Origin: Ottelia alismoides
Lineage: Eukaryota; Streptophyta; Magnoliopsida; Alismatales; Hydrocharitaceae
Assembly (NCBI GenBank): GCA_037367405.1
Contig: JAZKJV010000603.1
Coordinates: 868,001-932,000 of the forward strand
DNA length: 64,000 bases
Direction: 5' to 3'
Positions 10,863 through 22,532 of this stretch are shown piece by piece (position 1 is the stretch's first letter; every line of letters starts with the position of its first letter). The notes below the pieces were generated by a model. It saw only the letters and a list, made by a program, of their open reading frames with translations. It was not told where the DNA came from and did not search any database. Made by a program: the position numbers and the translations under genes.

Positions 10863-12070
10863 TTTGATTATCACGGGAATATCGGGGTCTAAATGCGTCT
10901 CACACAGGGCGGAGACACAGTCGTTGTGGCGACCCTCGATAAACCCGTATCAAGTCAACAATCAGCCCACAATAGAAATCAAACAGTGAAAAGTTGTGCG
11001 GAGTTAAAATTTATTATAACTCTACAATGAATGTGTATAGTGTGCAAGCAAGTAGAGTGTCGAACACAGGGAACAAGCTGGATAAATCGGGCAATCAAGC
11101 TCAAAAATGAAAGTGATCAAATGCCTACAAATGTGTTATTTTTTGTGTGTTTTTAATTTTTATTTTTTTATTTAATTTCTGATTTTATATTTTTGATTTT
11201 ATTTTTAATTTTTTGATTTTGTATTTTCTTTTTGTATTTTATATTTTTTGTATTTTCTTTTCTTTTAATAAAACAATTATACAATATAAAAAAAGGAGAT
11301 AAGGTATTTATAAAAAGAGGTAAATATAGTAAAAATTCAGGAAATAAGATATTTTTGGACTTTTTATATTTTTCCAATGTTTTTGTGATTTTTCTATATC
11401 TTTCCTTTTGTTTGGTATTTTTAAAGGCAAAAATACCGAGAAATAATGAATAAAATTGCTGGTCGAAAGGAAAATGAGGACAAAAAATATCAAACAGAGT
11501 CCAAATTTCCTCAAACTAATTTTAAATAAAAGATAATAAAACAAAGAAAATTCAGAGATAAAAATATGATTTTTACGATTTTTATGGAATTTTTAAGATT
11601 TTTATGAAGTTTTAAGGAGTTTTGCTATTTTTAGGGGTTTTCCTTTGAATTTTTTAGTGATTTTTGTATTGAAATTAAAACACATAGAACCAAACAAAAT
11701 ATAATATTTTTGGAATTTTTCGAAGGGTTTTTATCTTTTTAGGTATTTTCTATTGCAAGCAAAGCTGAAAATGATTTTTTTTGAATTTTTATAAATATGA
11801 AAATGCAATAAAAATGCAAAACAAAAATATTATGTGAAATAGCAACTAAACAAGCGTATGCTAATTTTCTTGGATTTTTTGGATTTTATAGATGAATGAA
11901 ATAAATGTAAAGAACAAAGAGAAAAATCAACACTAGCAGGGGTATTTTTGTAAATATCCAAACGTTCAGGGCCCAAGTGCAATTTCTCCAAAAATTTATA
12001 ACTAATTAATTAAGTTCCAGGACCAATCACAAATAGCCAAACATCTAGGGGTACGAGTGCAAAAATTTTA

Positions 12071-12097
12071 AAGTCACGTGCGTAAGGCACGTGACTT
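12071..12097. promoter_or_regulatory. Paired G-box palindrome in LTR A
   Basis: Perfect 11-bp arms (AAGTCACGTGC at 12071-12081, GCACGTGACTT at 12087-12097) around 5 nt. Each arm contains a CACGTG G-box, a bZIP/bHLH binding core in plants. A related palindrome lies in the LTRs of H. Confidence 0.8.
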
Positions 12098-13008
12098 GGA
12101 TAGAAGGACCTGTTGGTAAATACACAGAAACCTGGGGGCTGTTTTACAATTTTTTCGGAAAATATATAACTGATTCATAAAATTCCAGGACTAATCATGA
12201 ATAGCCAAACACGCAAGGGTACAAAGAAAAAGTCCCACCTGCGCACGTGGTACTCACGCGCGTGGGGGGGACCTAAAAGCAATAACCAAAAATTTGGGGG
12301 GCTACTTTGCAAAATACCTAAAAATATTACACGTAATAAATTTTTTCCTGGATGGAATGGAAATAAAGAAACCCACAGGGAGGTCCTTGCAAAATGTCCA
12401 ACACCCCACGTCCACGAGTCACGTGAGGTGACGTGGATAGGGACCTGTTTGCAAATATGAAAAGTTCAGGGGTCTAAATGCAAAATGTACAAAATAAATA
12501 AACTGCAGAGGAAGGATTATGCGCTAAATATTAAAAACAAAAATGAGCGAGTGCAAATCTGCAAAATACCCAAAGCACTGGAGATCGGACGGCTGATAGG
12601 GAATCACATATGCCACGTGTCACGATCCTGATGGCCGGTATCGGTTCGCTAATGACGGCTGGGATTAAATCCCCGACAGAAGATCCAACGGTGGAGGCAC
12701 ATGGGGATCCAACAACAGCTGATCGATCTGGAGCTCCGGCCCGATCCGATAGTGCCGGAGGGCGGAGGACGAACTGGGAAGCAACGTCGGCGAGGCGAGC
12801 TTCCTTGAGCCCGATCTCCATCCTCCGACGATCTTTGGGCTCCAAAATTGGGATGCGAGCTCCTGGGGTCCTCCTCTCGCTCCTGGTGGCTTGCAAACAC
12901 TCTGGTGGTGGTCGAACTCCTCGTGAGGGCTCGACGGAGCTGCCGGGCTCCTGGATCCTCCGGAGAGGCTCAAAATGAGACCCAGGCATTCTTTAGTGGA
13001 TTCTGGAC

Positions 13009-13240
13009 CTAAAAAAATGGTGAGAGGGTCGAGGGCAAAATGCCTCAACCCCGCAGTGGCGGAATGGGCACGAGAACGGCGAAAGGGAGACTCGGCCGGA
13101 GCTACCTCCGACGAGGTGGTCGATGAGGCGATTTGATGGAGGAAATGTGAAACGAACAATAGGATTCTAATCTTATGGGTACGGGGAAGAAATATGAAAA
13201 AAGAAAACAAAGGAAACAACGTCCTCGAAGGTGAAATCAC
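13009..13240 (-). other. Candidate intron in LTR A
   Basis: The minus strand has a donor-like CTCAG|GTGATTTC at 13243/13240 and an acceptor-like TTTTTTTAG|GTCC ending at 13009, giving 232 bp. It occupies the same relative place as stronger candidates in LTRs B, H and K. This is inferred from splice consensus only. Confidence 0.4.
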
Positions 13241-14848
13241 CTGAGGTGGGGAACCTCGACGGCGAGCTTCACCGGAGGTGGTGGAGACCTCCTCGACCTT
13301 GCACGACCCGCCTGATGGCCGGAATATGGAGCTGTCACCTCCTACTTTCAGTGGCGCATGAAGAGGATGAGAATGGTGGACCAAATGGGTTCAAACATGG
13401 CTCGAAAGTCGAAGGGTCGAATAAGAGGGGTTGACGGGGTGACTCTGGCACTCCAAAGATCGAGAGAGATTGACGAAATCATCGATCCTCGGCCCTAGGA
13501 AAGATGGGGGCGTGCAAGAGCAAGGACTGAGGTACAAAAGTCGTGAAGGAGTCGACAAGAAAGAGGGATCAGTTTGACCTTGAAAAATCCGCAAACACGA
13601 GCCAAAAATGAGGTCTGACAAGGCTACAGGGCGAAGGAGAGCCAGTTGACCGGGGTCAACGCTGACTGCCACCTGGTTGGTCCACGTGGACCAACTAGGA
13701 AAAAGCATTGAAAAAATGTTTAAAAATTTATGTAAAAATTGTAAATGAATTTATTATTTTTGGATTATAAAATGAAAATTATTTGTTATTTTATGATGTA
13801 TTTTGTTGTGATTTTTATTTATTTTTTTGAGATTTAAATAACAAGTTTCCTTTTATATGCTATATAGGTATCTTTGTCTATATATTTTAATATTGTATTT
13901 TTATTTCGTATATTTAATTTTATTTATTTTGTTTATTATTTTATAAATTTATAAATTTTTTTATACACTTAAATATATTTTTTTATTTTTCTGAAGTGTT
14001 TTGTACATTTAATAAAATAGGAGAATTAATTATATAGGTGTATGTACAAGTATTATACCTATGTGTTGTATTCAGGTACTTTATTTTTGTGTTTCTTTAG
14101 GTTTTTATTAATGTTTTAATATTCAAATATATTATAAATAATATTTACAAAATTATAAAAATATAAAATTATAAAAATAATGAATAATTAATAAAATAAA
14201 TATTTTAATATGTACAAGTATACAATAGGGGTCCAAAACTCAACTTTCAAACCGTAGCTTCACATAATACAAAACCACCTTCATTAAATAGCTTATTAAA
14301 AACTATATACAATTAAAGGTGATTTTGATACGTTTTGAGTTTTTATTTGCAAGATACAAGTCTGGGAAATTGGGATTCTGGAATCTTATTCAAATCATAA
14401 CTTCTTATATGTTCATTATTTTCTAGTGAAATCAATTTTGTATTTTTCATTATTTAATTATCTACAACTCTCATGTACAAAATTTCTTTATTTGAGGTAT
14501 AAAAAGTGGAATAAAAAATAGGTCCCAAAATGAATAAAGAATGAATTGAATAAAAGGGATTTTTATTAGTTTCTGGCCCTTATCTTCCCCTACTTTATTC
14601 CTTGTCGACCTATTCATCTAGATGCCTAGGTCTTGGGGTTTCGGGTCATAAAATATTTACAATATTTTATTCTTTTTCTTTTCTTATCTTTATTCTTTTA
14701 TTCTGGCTTTAAAAATGTATTTTATACACTATTTACACACACATGCATGAATGCTAAAATGCAGGATTCAAGGGTATTTACAAGCATTTGCCAGGGTTTT
14801 TGAGGCCAAAATGATAGAATAAAGATGATGAAATGTGGATTCATCATT

Positions 14849-15345
14849 GGACATGGTGGATGACTGTTTAGAGATCTTCATGGATGACGTTTTGGTCTAC
14901 GACGATGAGTTTGATGCTTGTCTTGATTGCCTAGACCGGGTACTTCAACGCTGTATTGAGGTCCATCTTGTATTATCTTGGGAGAAGAGTCACTTCATGG
15001 TGACTCTGGGGACGGTGCTTGGCCATATCATCTCTAACAGGGCCATAGAGGTTGATCCGACCAAGGTGGACATCATCAGGAAACACAATCCACCGTGCAA
15101 CTTGCGGCAGTTGCGGTCTTTTATGGGCCATGTCAGTTTCTACCGACGATTCATTTAGGATTTCAATCGTATTTCCCGACCGCTTACTGACCTGCTGACA
15201 AAAGACACCAAGTTTATTGTATATGATAAGTGTCTAGCATTGTTTGAGACTCTCAAAGGATTAGTTGTCGAGGCTCCTATCCTTCAGTCACCCGATTGGT
15301 CTCTCCCATTCAAGATCACGACGGATGCTTTTGATTTGCCATAGG
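14849..15345 (+). pseudogene. Element B RT C-terminal part
   Basis: It starts in the catalytic region with MVDDCLEIFMDDVLVYDD (FMDDV, catalytic Asp pair present), then LDRVLQRCIEVHLVLSWEKSHF and LRQLRSFMGHVSFYRRFI. An in-frame TAG at 15156-15158 replaces the Gln of FIQDF seen in A. The RT-RNase H connection continues after it (FNRISRPLTDLLTKDT), and a frameshift lies near 15335-15345. Residues before the active site are missing because A is inserted here. Confidence 0.9.
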
Positions 15346-15670
15346 GGCTATGTTAGGACAGAGGAGGGATGCATTGCCATATGACATTCACTATACTAGC
15401 CAGACTTTGGATGCCGCTCAGCAGAATTATACAGTGACTGAGAAGGAGATGCTAGCTGTAGTCTTTGCTTTGGATAAGTTTAGATCATATATTCTTGGAT
15501 CTATAGTGACGATATTTACAGATCACACCACCATACGATACCTCATGGCAAAGAAGGATGCCAAAACCAGATTGACCAGATGGATCCTTCTACTTCAAGA
15601 GTTTGACATTGAGATTAAGGATAAGTCTAGAGTCAAGAATGTGGTGGCGGATCATCTTCCCATTTAGAGA
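15346..15670 (+). pseudogene. Element B RNase H domain
   Basis: Open for 105 codons: MLGQRRDALPYDIHYTSQTL, then QQNYTVTEKEMLAVVFALDKF (catalytic Glu in TEKE), VTIFTDHTTIRYL (TDH) and TRWILLLQEFDIEIKDKS. The first catalytic Asp lies upstream (TTDAF at about 15318-15332) in another frame. Confidence 0.9.
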
Positions 15671-15723
15671 ACGTTGAGGATTTAGATCAGATTGCATATA
15701 TTACAGAGACCTTCCCAGACGAG

Positions 15724-16990
15724 GTGATCCTTGCTATCGCCTCACTCCCATGGTACGTTGATATTGTGAACTATCTTGCAGCCAAGAAAGTTACACAAGG
15801 TTGGCCTATGCAGCGACTTGAAACTTTCCTTGCGAAGGCCGAGTCGTACCATTGGGAGGATCCCATCCTTTATCATGAAGGAGGGATAGCGTCTGTCATC
15901 GGTGCATTCCTCAGGAGGAGCACCATAGAGTCCTCACATACTGCCACAAGCTTGAGGCAGGGGGACATCATTTTGGGAGGAGGAAAACACAGAAAGTGCT
16001 CCTATCTGGCCTATGGTGGCCTACCCTCTTCAAGGATTCTGATGAATTCGTGAAGAAGTGTACTGACTGTTAGAGGATGGGTACTTGTGGACAACGTGAT
16101 ATGATGCCTATGCAACCCATTCACTTCTGTGAGGTTTTTGACGCATGGGGCATCAATTTCATGGGTCCATTCCCTAAGAGTCAGGGATAGTACATTCTGC
16201 TTGCTGTGGATTATGTGAGTTGTTGGGTTGAGGCCATCCCCGCCTGAACTGTAGATGCTATTGCAGATTCTTGAGGAAGAATATCATTTCATGGTTCGGG
16301 GTACCTAGAGTTTTGATATCTGACGGGGGGTCACTTTATCAATGACAAGGTAAAGGCCCTTGCTAACGAGTTCAATATTGGCCATCGTGTAGCCACTCCA
16401 TATCACCCTTAGACTAATGGTCTTGCTGAAGTATCGAATAGGGATATCAAGACTATATTGCAGAAGGTTGTCCACCCAGACCAAAAGGATTAGTCACAGC
16501 TTTTGGACTCGGTCTTGTGGGCCTATCGGACTTCCTTCAAGACACCTTTGGATACATCTCCCTTTCGTCTCGTTTATGGCAAGCCATGCCATTTACCTGT
16601 AGAAATCAAGCACAAGTCACTATGGGCAGTCACTGAGTTATTATTGGATCCCAATAGTATAGGAGATCAGAGAAAAGAAGAGTTGGCAGCTCTGGAGGAG
16701 TTGATAGATACAACCTTCTCGAGTATCCTACAATACAAGGAGAGAGTAAAGATATGGCATGATTCTCATATCATCCATAAACAATTTGAGCCGAACCAAA
16801 GAGTGGCTATTTGATGCTAGGTTGAGATTATTTCCAGGGAAGTTGCAAAGCAAATGGAAGGGACCATACGTGGTCTCAAAGGTGCACGACAATCTGAATC
16901 CACCTTTAGAGTTAACGGTCAGCGCCTTAAATCATATCTTGATCAAAGATCCGATGATCGTTGACGTTGCCCCTATTCGTGTTGCATGAG
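15724..16990 (+). pseudogene. Element B integrase (multiply broken)
   Basis: The N-terminal part (15724-16053) contains EDPILYHEGG and a decayed zinc-binding segment. The core follows across frame breaks, with in-frame TAG at 16071-16073, 16410-16412 and 16491-16493, where A has Gln, Gln and Trp. The first catalytic Asp is replaced: the frame reads GINFMGPFP where A and D have an Asp. The C-terminal piece (16503-16814, then 16759 on) retains GTSPFRLVYGKPCHLPVE-like sequence, WHDSHIIHKQFEP and LFPGKLQSKWKGPYVV. Confidence 0.88.
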
Positions 16991-17120
16991 ATGTGGTCTT
17001 TGACTCACATCATTTGCATCTCATGCTTGATTATCACTTCTCCTCCGCAGCTATATAGATCCAGTTGTCTATATCATTCATTCATTCTGCCTAATACCTC
17101 CTTTTCATCTCACGATTATG

Positions 17121-17325
17121 CTATACTAGGGTGCACTTTACCCTAAGTATGGGGGGGTATCAAACTTGTGACTATTCTTTTGATTCCTTTTACCTCTATT
17201 TTGATGCCTATACTTAGGGATATTTTACCCTAAGTATAGGGGAGGTAAACCCTGTACATTCTAACCCTCGATTTTCCCTTTGTGTACAGACTTCTATACT
17301 TAGGACTACTTGATCCTAAGTATAG
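17121..17325. repeat. Three PPT-core inverted repeats in element B
   Basis: Arm pairs are about 17122-17132/17140-17150 (imperfect), 17207-17219/17228-17240 (perfect 13-bp arms, CCTATACTTAGGG with CCCTAAGTATAGG) and 17294-17305/17314-17325. It is the same family of palindromes as at 2139-2504, on a separately diverged element. Confidence 0.85.
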
Positions 17326-17429
17326 GCGGATCACCGACCTCTATTCATTCTTTCTTTCGTCATTATAGTATAGCATTCTTTTCACTTCCCAATACTCAGT
17401 ATGAGTTATGTCTTCCTTTCATCGCTCTT

Positions 17430-17510
17430 TGATCACTCTGAGGACATCGTTTGAGATAAGTATAGGGGGATGTCATATATACTGTATATGTACTTTAGCC
17501 ATAACTCATA
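17430..17510 (+). promoter_or_regulatory. Internal PPT-like block of element B
   Basis: TGAGGACATCG, then ATAAGTATAGGGGG, an alternating ATATAC/GTATAT palindromic stretch, and CTTTAGCCATAACTCATA. This is the same order and spacing as in A, D and H, about 1.57 kb before the 3' LTR. Confidence 0.7.
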
Positions 17511-19003
17511 CTTTGTGTGAGTGTGTTAATAAAATAGCTAAAATCATAAAAAAATAAAAATCACAAAATTTTAAAAAATTTCTTGTACATGCACTTGTAA
17601 ATAGCTTTTGTAAAGACTATTTTTGTACAAATATTGGTAAAAATGTCTTGATTGTAAAAAGTTTGTAACTATTTTTGTATCAAAATAATGTATATTGTAT
17701 AAATTTTTGAAAAATGTTTGGAAAATAAAAGTTTGCAAAAAAATGTTTATAAGTGTTTGCAAATATGTTGCAAAACTCCCCCTTCCTTGCATTCAAAAAT
17801 CTTTTATAAAAAAATTACATATTTTGACGAATTGCACAAAAATATTTTTGTACATACGACCATGTAGAATCTTCTGAATCATAGTTGACATTTAAACTAG
17901 TCTGGAATTAAATTGGAAAATGGAGCATGGTTAAGACCTTAATCCACCTAACTTCATAGGAACCTTATAGTAATTGGGGTTAAGACATTTCAGGTCCATA
18001 GTGACTTAATTCTTTGAGTCCACTAGGCCATGTTCACATGTCATCTTGATGAGCCTAAGTAGAACACTTAACAACACACGCATAACTCTCAGAGACAATG
18101 GCTTGACTTGGACACACACCTTACACATAGCTCAACACAGATGAGATGGTAAGGACGCAGAATTCCTTGGCTTGGGGTAGCATACGAGGGTAGTATTTCT
18201 AGGCATTACCTCTCGTATTCCTTTAGGGAGGGATGTTTGCCTCAACTTGGTCTAGTGGTGCTGAGGTCTAAAGACAGGAGTCTGTGGGTTGCAATAATGC
18301 TTCAAAAGAGGGATAGTCTACTGGCTCAAGAGGAAAAATTCCTTATGTACATGTTGCACCATGTAAATATGTTGTATATATGCATTTAAAAAAATGGGCA
18401 AAGATATGAAAAACTCCAAAAAAGTGGACATGCATGATTGAAAATAAAATGCCTACCGGAGTGTATATAGTGAATAAGCAAAGCTTATGTATTCCACCTT
18501 CTCATCTCATGGAAGCTTGCAACTGGAGACATCTATACTGGCTTTGTTCCAAGGGATACGTGGCTACACTGGTCACTATCCATTCTCTTCTTTCCCCTCT
18601 TCTTGAGCTGGTTGAACTTGAACTTAGAAGGGAATACCTCGTTCCTCGAGGAAAGAGCTTCTAGACTAGGGAATTAGAGTTACCTTATTGAGGGAGGTTG
18701 TTGCTTTGTCATTTATGAGGTGGGGAGCTACATATCACTTACACAGCACAAGGAAAGATGCATGGTCATTAGATTTTGCATATGTAGACTTGTTCAGACC
18801 CGGTTTATTGAGGAGTCTTGACCATATAATAGTGGAACTTTGAGGCTATTGAGTCTTAAACTTATTTCCCAATAAGGTTTCGACAAACTAATAATCCAAA
18901 GGTCTGACTGAGCTCCATACTTCAACTTAATGAAGATAAGTTTAATAATCAACCATGATTCTTTTTCTTTTCTATTTGTTTTCACTTCTTTTTCAAATAA
19001 GTG

Positions 19004-19039
19004 GTTGCTAAGGGACTAGCAACGGTAAAGTTTAGGGGG
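19004..19039 (+). promoter_or_regulatory. Element B pre-PPT hairpin and PPT
   Basis: GTTGCTA (19004-19010) pairs with TAGCAAC (19017-19023) around AGGGAC. The purine tract GGTAAAGTTTAGGGGG (19024-19039) abuts the LTR start TG at 19040. The spacing from stem to LTR is 16 nt, as in A. Confidence 0.85.
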
Positions 19040-20068
19040 TGATGAATCCATGATTCTCACGCTTTATTCTTTTATTTTAGCTCTTTTTCTTTGCAAAACA
19101 TCATGTGAATACCTGTAAATTCAATAACTTAGCAGTTTGCATGCTTTTGTTAATATTGCATATTTAGCATGCATTTTTGGCAAAAATAAAAGAAGAAAGG
19201 AAAAGAAAAAGAATGATGTATTTAGAATAAATATAGAGTGACCAAAACCCCAAAAGAATGTCAAGACTTGACCTGATCGCAAAATAAAATAAGTAGAGAG
19301 AGAGATAGGGTCTACTATGCATACTTGTACATATTCCTTATTTATTTATTTTTGATAAAACCAAATTTATTTTATTCTTTTACATCCTTGTATATAGTTT
19401 AATAATATTAATAAAAAAATAAAAATCAGAAAAATAAAAGAAAAATAAAAATAAAAGTAAAATCACCAAACCTTTGTATAAAATACACATGCATATATAT
19501 ATATATATATTACATTCACTATTTATTATATAATTTGTAAAAAAAATTATTTTATACTGTTAGAATTATGTTATAAATAAATAAAATATAAAATAAGGGT
19601 ATTTCTGTAAAATTAATAAAATAAAAATATCTGTACATAATACATAATATAATATACCTGTATATAATGTTATATACTATATATACATTATTTATTTTTC
19701 ATATAAATAATTATAAATCACAGAAAAATACTTTGAAAAATAATAAATATTTTTTATTTATACACTTTTTATTTCAAATTCATTTGCTATTTTATTGAAT
19801 TTCCAATTATTTTGTACATTCTGAATTTCTGATTGGGCCACGTCAGACCGTTGAGCTCAGTCAACGGTCTCTTCCAGCCGGGTCGGGTTATCTGACCTCT
19901 CGCCAGAGCCTCTTCACTGCTTTTTCCCGCTCAACTCCAACCATCTCTTGCCCTGATTCTTCGCCCGAGCCTCTCCTAGGATCAGTGACCCTCACGGATC
20001 CCTAGGAAGGCGCGTATCTTCTTAGGGTTGCGTGCACTCTCTCGATCTTTCCAGCCCCTAGAGAATCC

Positions 20069-20075
20069 TATAAAG
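20069..20075 (+). promoter_or_regulatory. TATA box of LTR B
   Basis: TATAAAG in the context CCTATAAAGACTCTC. The matching site in LTR K has the context CCTATAAAGTCTCTC at 56975. Transcription probably starts about 30 bp downstream. Confidence 0.7.
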
Positions 20076-20311
20076 ACTCTCATCCGCCTCCACTGTCGGG
20101 TAGCTCGTCCCTCGCACTCCCATTCACTCCTAGACACCTTCGTTGAAGTGACAGCCATCGGAGGAGCATCTCTAGACCGTTGGGAGCCACCTGAAGTCTT
20201 ATAGCTCGGCGTGGCTGAACCTCTCCACCACGTGAATCCTCTCCGCCCGTGCAGCGTGATTGAGGCCATCACCCTGACATCCACCTTCGCTTGGAGCTTC
20301 TAAGCTCATTG

Positions 20312-20637
20312 GTAGCTTCGGATATCACTTTTATCCTCTATATTTCCTCGGTAGATTCGATCTTTATATTTTGCTTCGTCGCACGCTCCTCTGCTCTGAC
20401 CACCCGGTCAGAGCTCCATCACCACATCCTATCCACATCGATCGACGCTACGCTTCATCACCCATCTTCTCCCGCAGCCTTTCCCCTTGAGTCCTGCTCA
20501 TCGGAGCAGGATCAAGTCAGGTCTCTATCCCTCGCATTCGCCAGAGACCCAGACCTCATTCCCATGTCGCTTCTCTTATATCCCTATGCAATAAACCTGA
20601 CCGGAGCTACGCGCCCGTGTCGCCTTTTCATTTGCAG
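20312..20637 (+). other. Candidate intron in LTR B
   Basis: The acceptor TTTCATTTGCAG ends at 20637 and is good. The donor (ATTG|GTAGCT at 20312) is weak and another GT could be used. The position relative to the TATA box parallels LTR K. Confidence 0.4.
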
Positions 20638-22377
20638 GTACCCTCACACTAAAGAAGGCTCATTTGGACCTCCAGTTGCTCGACGGAGCTGCTTCAGGTG
20701 GAGAACCTTCACTATGACCATCCGACTGTCATCCCTCACATCGTCCTCCTACATTCGACGTGGAGCACCTTTCCAGAGGTGTTGGATCTTCTCGAGGCTT
20801 GATCGGCTCAAAGGAGCAGAACCTTTCCCCGATCGAAGTTCCCCAGTTGCCTGTTCTTGCATCATAACTTTTCACCATTTGATGAGGAGCGAAGCACCAT
20901 TTCGCGTATGAGCCAACCGTTAGACCAGCCTTCTAGACCGTTGGATCAGAGCTGACACGTCAGATCTGACAGCACGTCCCCGACATTTCTTGGACCGTCA
21001 AATCACTTTGCAGAAGACGATCAGAACCTTAAGAGCTACAACGTGTGCCTCACGTGCATCGGGGTATATTTCCCTTTTTTTCCTTGCATGTTGAGATATT
21101 TCACTTTAGTCTAGTAAATAAATGTTGTAGTTAAGAACATTTGCAGTTTGGACCTCTAGTTTTTATATATTTACAGTTTCGTCCCTCTCAGTCTGAAGCA
21201 CATGCAATCCTTCATGACTTTTGGGGCATTTGCATCATAATTTTTGAACTTTGTTACAGTTATGGAATGAATGATTACTTATGAAAATTGCATTTATACT
21301 CTTGTGCGTCCAGTTTTGTGCATGTGCGTGAATTGAGTGGGATTTTTGTAATTTTGGCCTTATGCTTTTATTATGTGTTATCCTTTGACCCATAGAACTT
21401 ATTTTCTTCACAAAAAGGTCCCTGTGAACTGTGCTTGATTATATGTTGTTTTTTGGGTTTAATAAATATAACATTAATTCAAAAAATTACGTAAAAATTA
21501 CCATTAGCTCATGTTGATGTGTAGTATTTACTGTGATTTGGTTGAGTTGATTTTATTGCATTTTATAATTTTAAAAATTCAAACCTTTAGAAACATCCCT
21601 ATTTTGCTTAGAAAAATCATAAAAATTCGAAAAATTCTTTAAATTTTCAAAAAAAAATTGTGTGTTTTATTTTCTTTATTAATTTTGTTTGAAAATTCTT
21701 TCTAAAAGCCCTAAAAATCACAAAACATCTAAAAACTTATAAAAATCATATAAACTTAAAGAAAAATAAAAAATTCCATTTTCAGTTCATGTTTTAGGTT
21801 TTTATTCATATTTTATTATATAATCGCCACCCATGACTTTAGGGTTAAGTAATTTTAACTTGCAATTTAGTCCTCGCTTTGTAGTGTTTGCATTTTTTAG
21901 TACCTTTTGATTTTTATAAAATTATAAAAACATTTGCAAAACCTCATAAAATTACCAAGAACATTTTAAAAGCTAAAAAACCCAAATAATTGTTATCTTA
22001 ATTTTTTGAGCATTTTTAGTTTTATAGAAAAATACAATAAGATTGTTGTGCTTGTTTGTCCTTATTATTGTTGATTTTGTTTCTTATTAAAATATAAAAA
22101 ATTACAAAATTAAAAACCACTGAAAATGTTTTATTTTATTTCTGAAATTTGACTACTTTGTAGGATTTTCGTGCTCCTTGTGTTCGAACTTGATGGCTAT
22201 ACCAGGTAAAAAATAGCAAACCACTTACATTACATACTTGTGTTGCTTGTTTGATCTTTTGAGTGGTTTATCTCTTCTTCTTGACTGATCTGGTCTGATT
22301 GATTGGGGTCGCAACAACCTTGTTATTACTTGATACTTAACCCTAGTCAGTCGGATGCTGATCAATCCCCTTCATCA

Positions 22378-22532
22378 AGATTTCTAGTTTCCTGAAATAG
22401 ATGCAACAAAATGCATACATGAACAGAAACATCCGAATCTACAACCCAACTTCCTTCTCGTCCAACGAGAAAATTGGATTCAATGATGAAAGTAGATTTC
22501 ATACCTATTGGGGCTCTACTTTTGTCGATCGA
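22378..22532 (-). pseudogene. Element C protease start (truncated)
   Basis: On the minus strand, GSWVVDSDVSVHVC corresponds to the Copia protease motif WVIDSGAS, which is intact in E (GSWVIDSGASIYVC at about 37203-37160). Here the catalytic DSG is changed to DSD, so this copy was inactive even before B was inserted. The reading stops at the edge of LTR B. Confidence 0.8.

Larger units (their letters stand above)
1..14846 (-). mobile_element. Element A: near-complete Athila-type Ty3/gypsy retrotransposon
   Basis: In minus orientation the order is 5' LTR (14846-10865), PBS (10862-10845), leader, gag, aspartic protease, RT, RNase H, integrase, noncoding 3' region, PPT, and 51 bases of 3' LTR before the window edge. 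Positions 1-53 repeat exactly at 14796-14848, which defines the LTR start. Protease before RT-RNase H-integrase is the Ty3/gypsy order. The tRNA-Asp primer site and integrase motifs such as GLIEASNR and the PCHLPVEIKHK segment fit the Athila lineage. Coding regions carry frameshifts and several in-frame TAG codons, so this copy is not autonomous. It is inserted in RT of element B; the right-hand target duplication should be TTGGA at 14847-14851, with its partner outside the window. Confidence 0.92.
10865..14846 (-). repeat. Element A 5' LTR, 3982 bp
   Basis: It starts at 14846 with TGATGAA and ends CA at 10865, next to the PBS. The outer part (14846 to about 13720) is very AT-rich. The middle (about 13700-12500) is GC-rich and is probably the promoter and transcribed leader. 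The inner part is AT-rich again. Open frames in the GC-rich part (for example 13384-12665) have no recognisable domain and are composition artefacts. It holds a paired G-box palindrome (12071-12097) and a candidate intron (13240-13009). Confidence 0.88.
16991..19003 (+). repeat. Element B noncoding 3' region
   Basis: Two kilobases without a credible ORF. It contains PPT-core inverted repeats (17121-17325), the internal PPT-like block (17430-17510) and AT-rich TTTGTAAA/TTTGAAAA-type sequence (about 17550-17850). A tail follows that matches A's positions 100-1200 in reverse orientation. Confidence 0.75.
14847..22377 (+). mobile_element. Element B: right half of an Athila-type element
   Basis: It begins abruptly inside RT at the outer edge of A's 5' LTR and continues through RNase H, integrase, noncoding 3' region, PPT and a full 3' LTR ending CA at 22377. 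The 5' half is presumably beyond A, left of the window. It is related to A but diverged in coding sequence and more so in the LTR. It is inserted in Copia element C; the expected target duplication is AGATT at 22378-22382. Confidence 0.88.
19040..22377 (+). repeat. Element B 3' LTR, 3338 bp
   Basis: It starts TGATGAATCC and ends TTCATCA, so the ends form a 7-bp inverted repeat. A TATA box lies at 20069-20075 (TATAAAG), preceded by a GC-rich promoter (about 19840-20060), with a candidate intron (20312-20637) downstream. The first 200 bp and the TATA region resemble LTR K (55951 on). The open frame at 20291-20911 lies inside this LTR and shows no known domain. Confidence 0.88.

Noticed and set aside
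12665..13384. A 239-codon open frame on the minus strand
   Set aside because: It lies wholly inside LTR A in the GC-rich promoter/leader, has no recognisable domain, overlaps other long frames on both strands, and spans the candidate intron.
20291..20911. A 206-codon open frame on the plus strand
   Set aside because: Inside LTR B. Ser/Arg/Leu-rich translation from a CT-rich leader; no domain, and the equivalent frame is not kept in LTR K.
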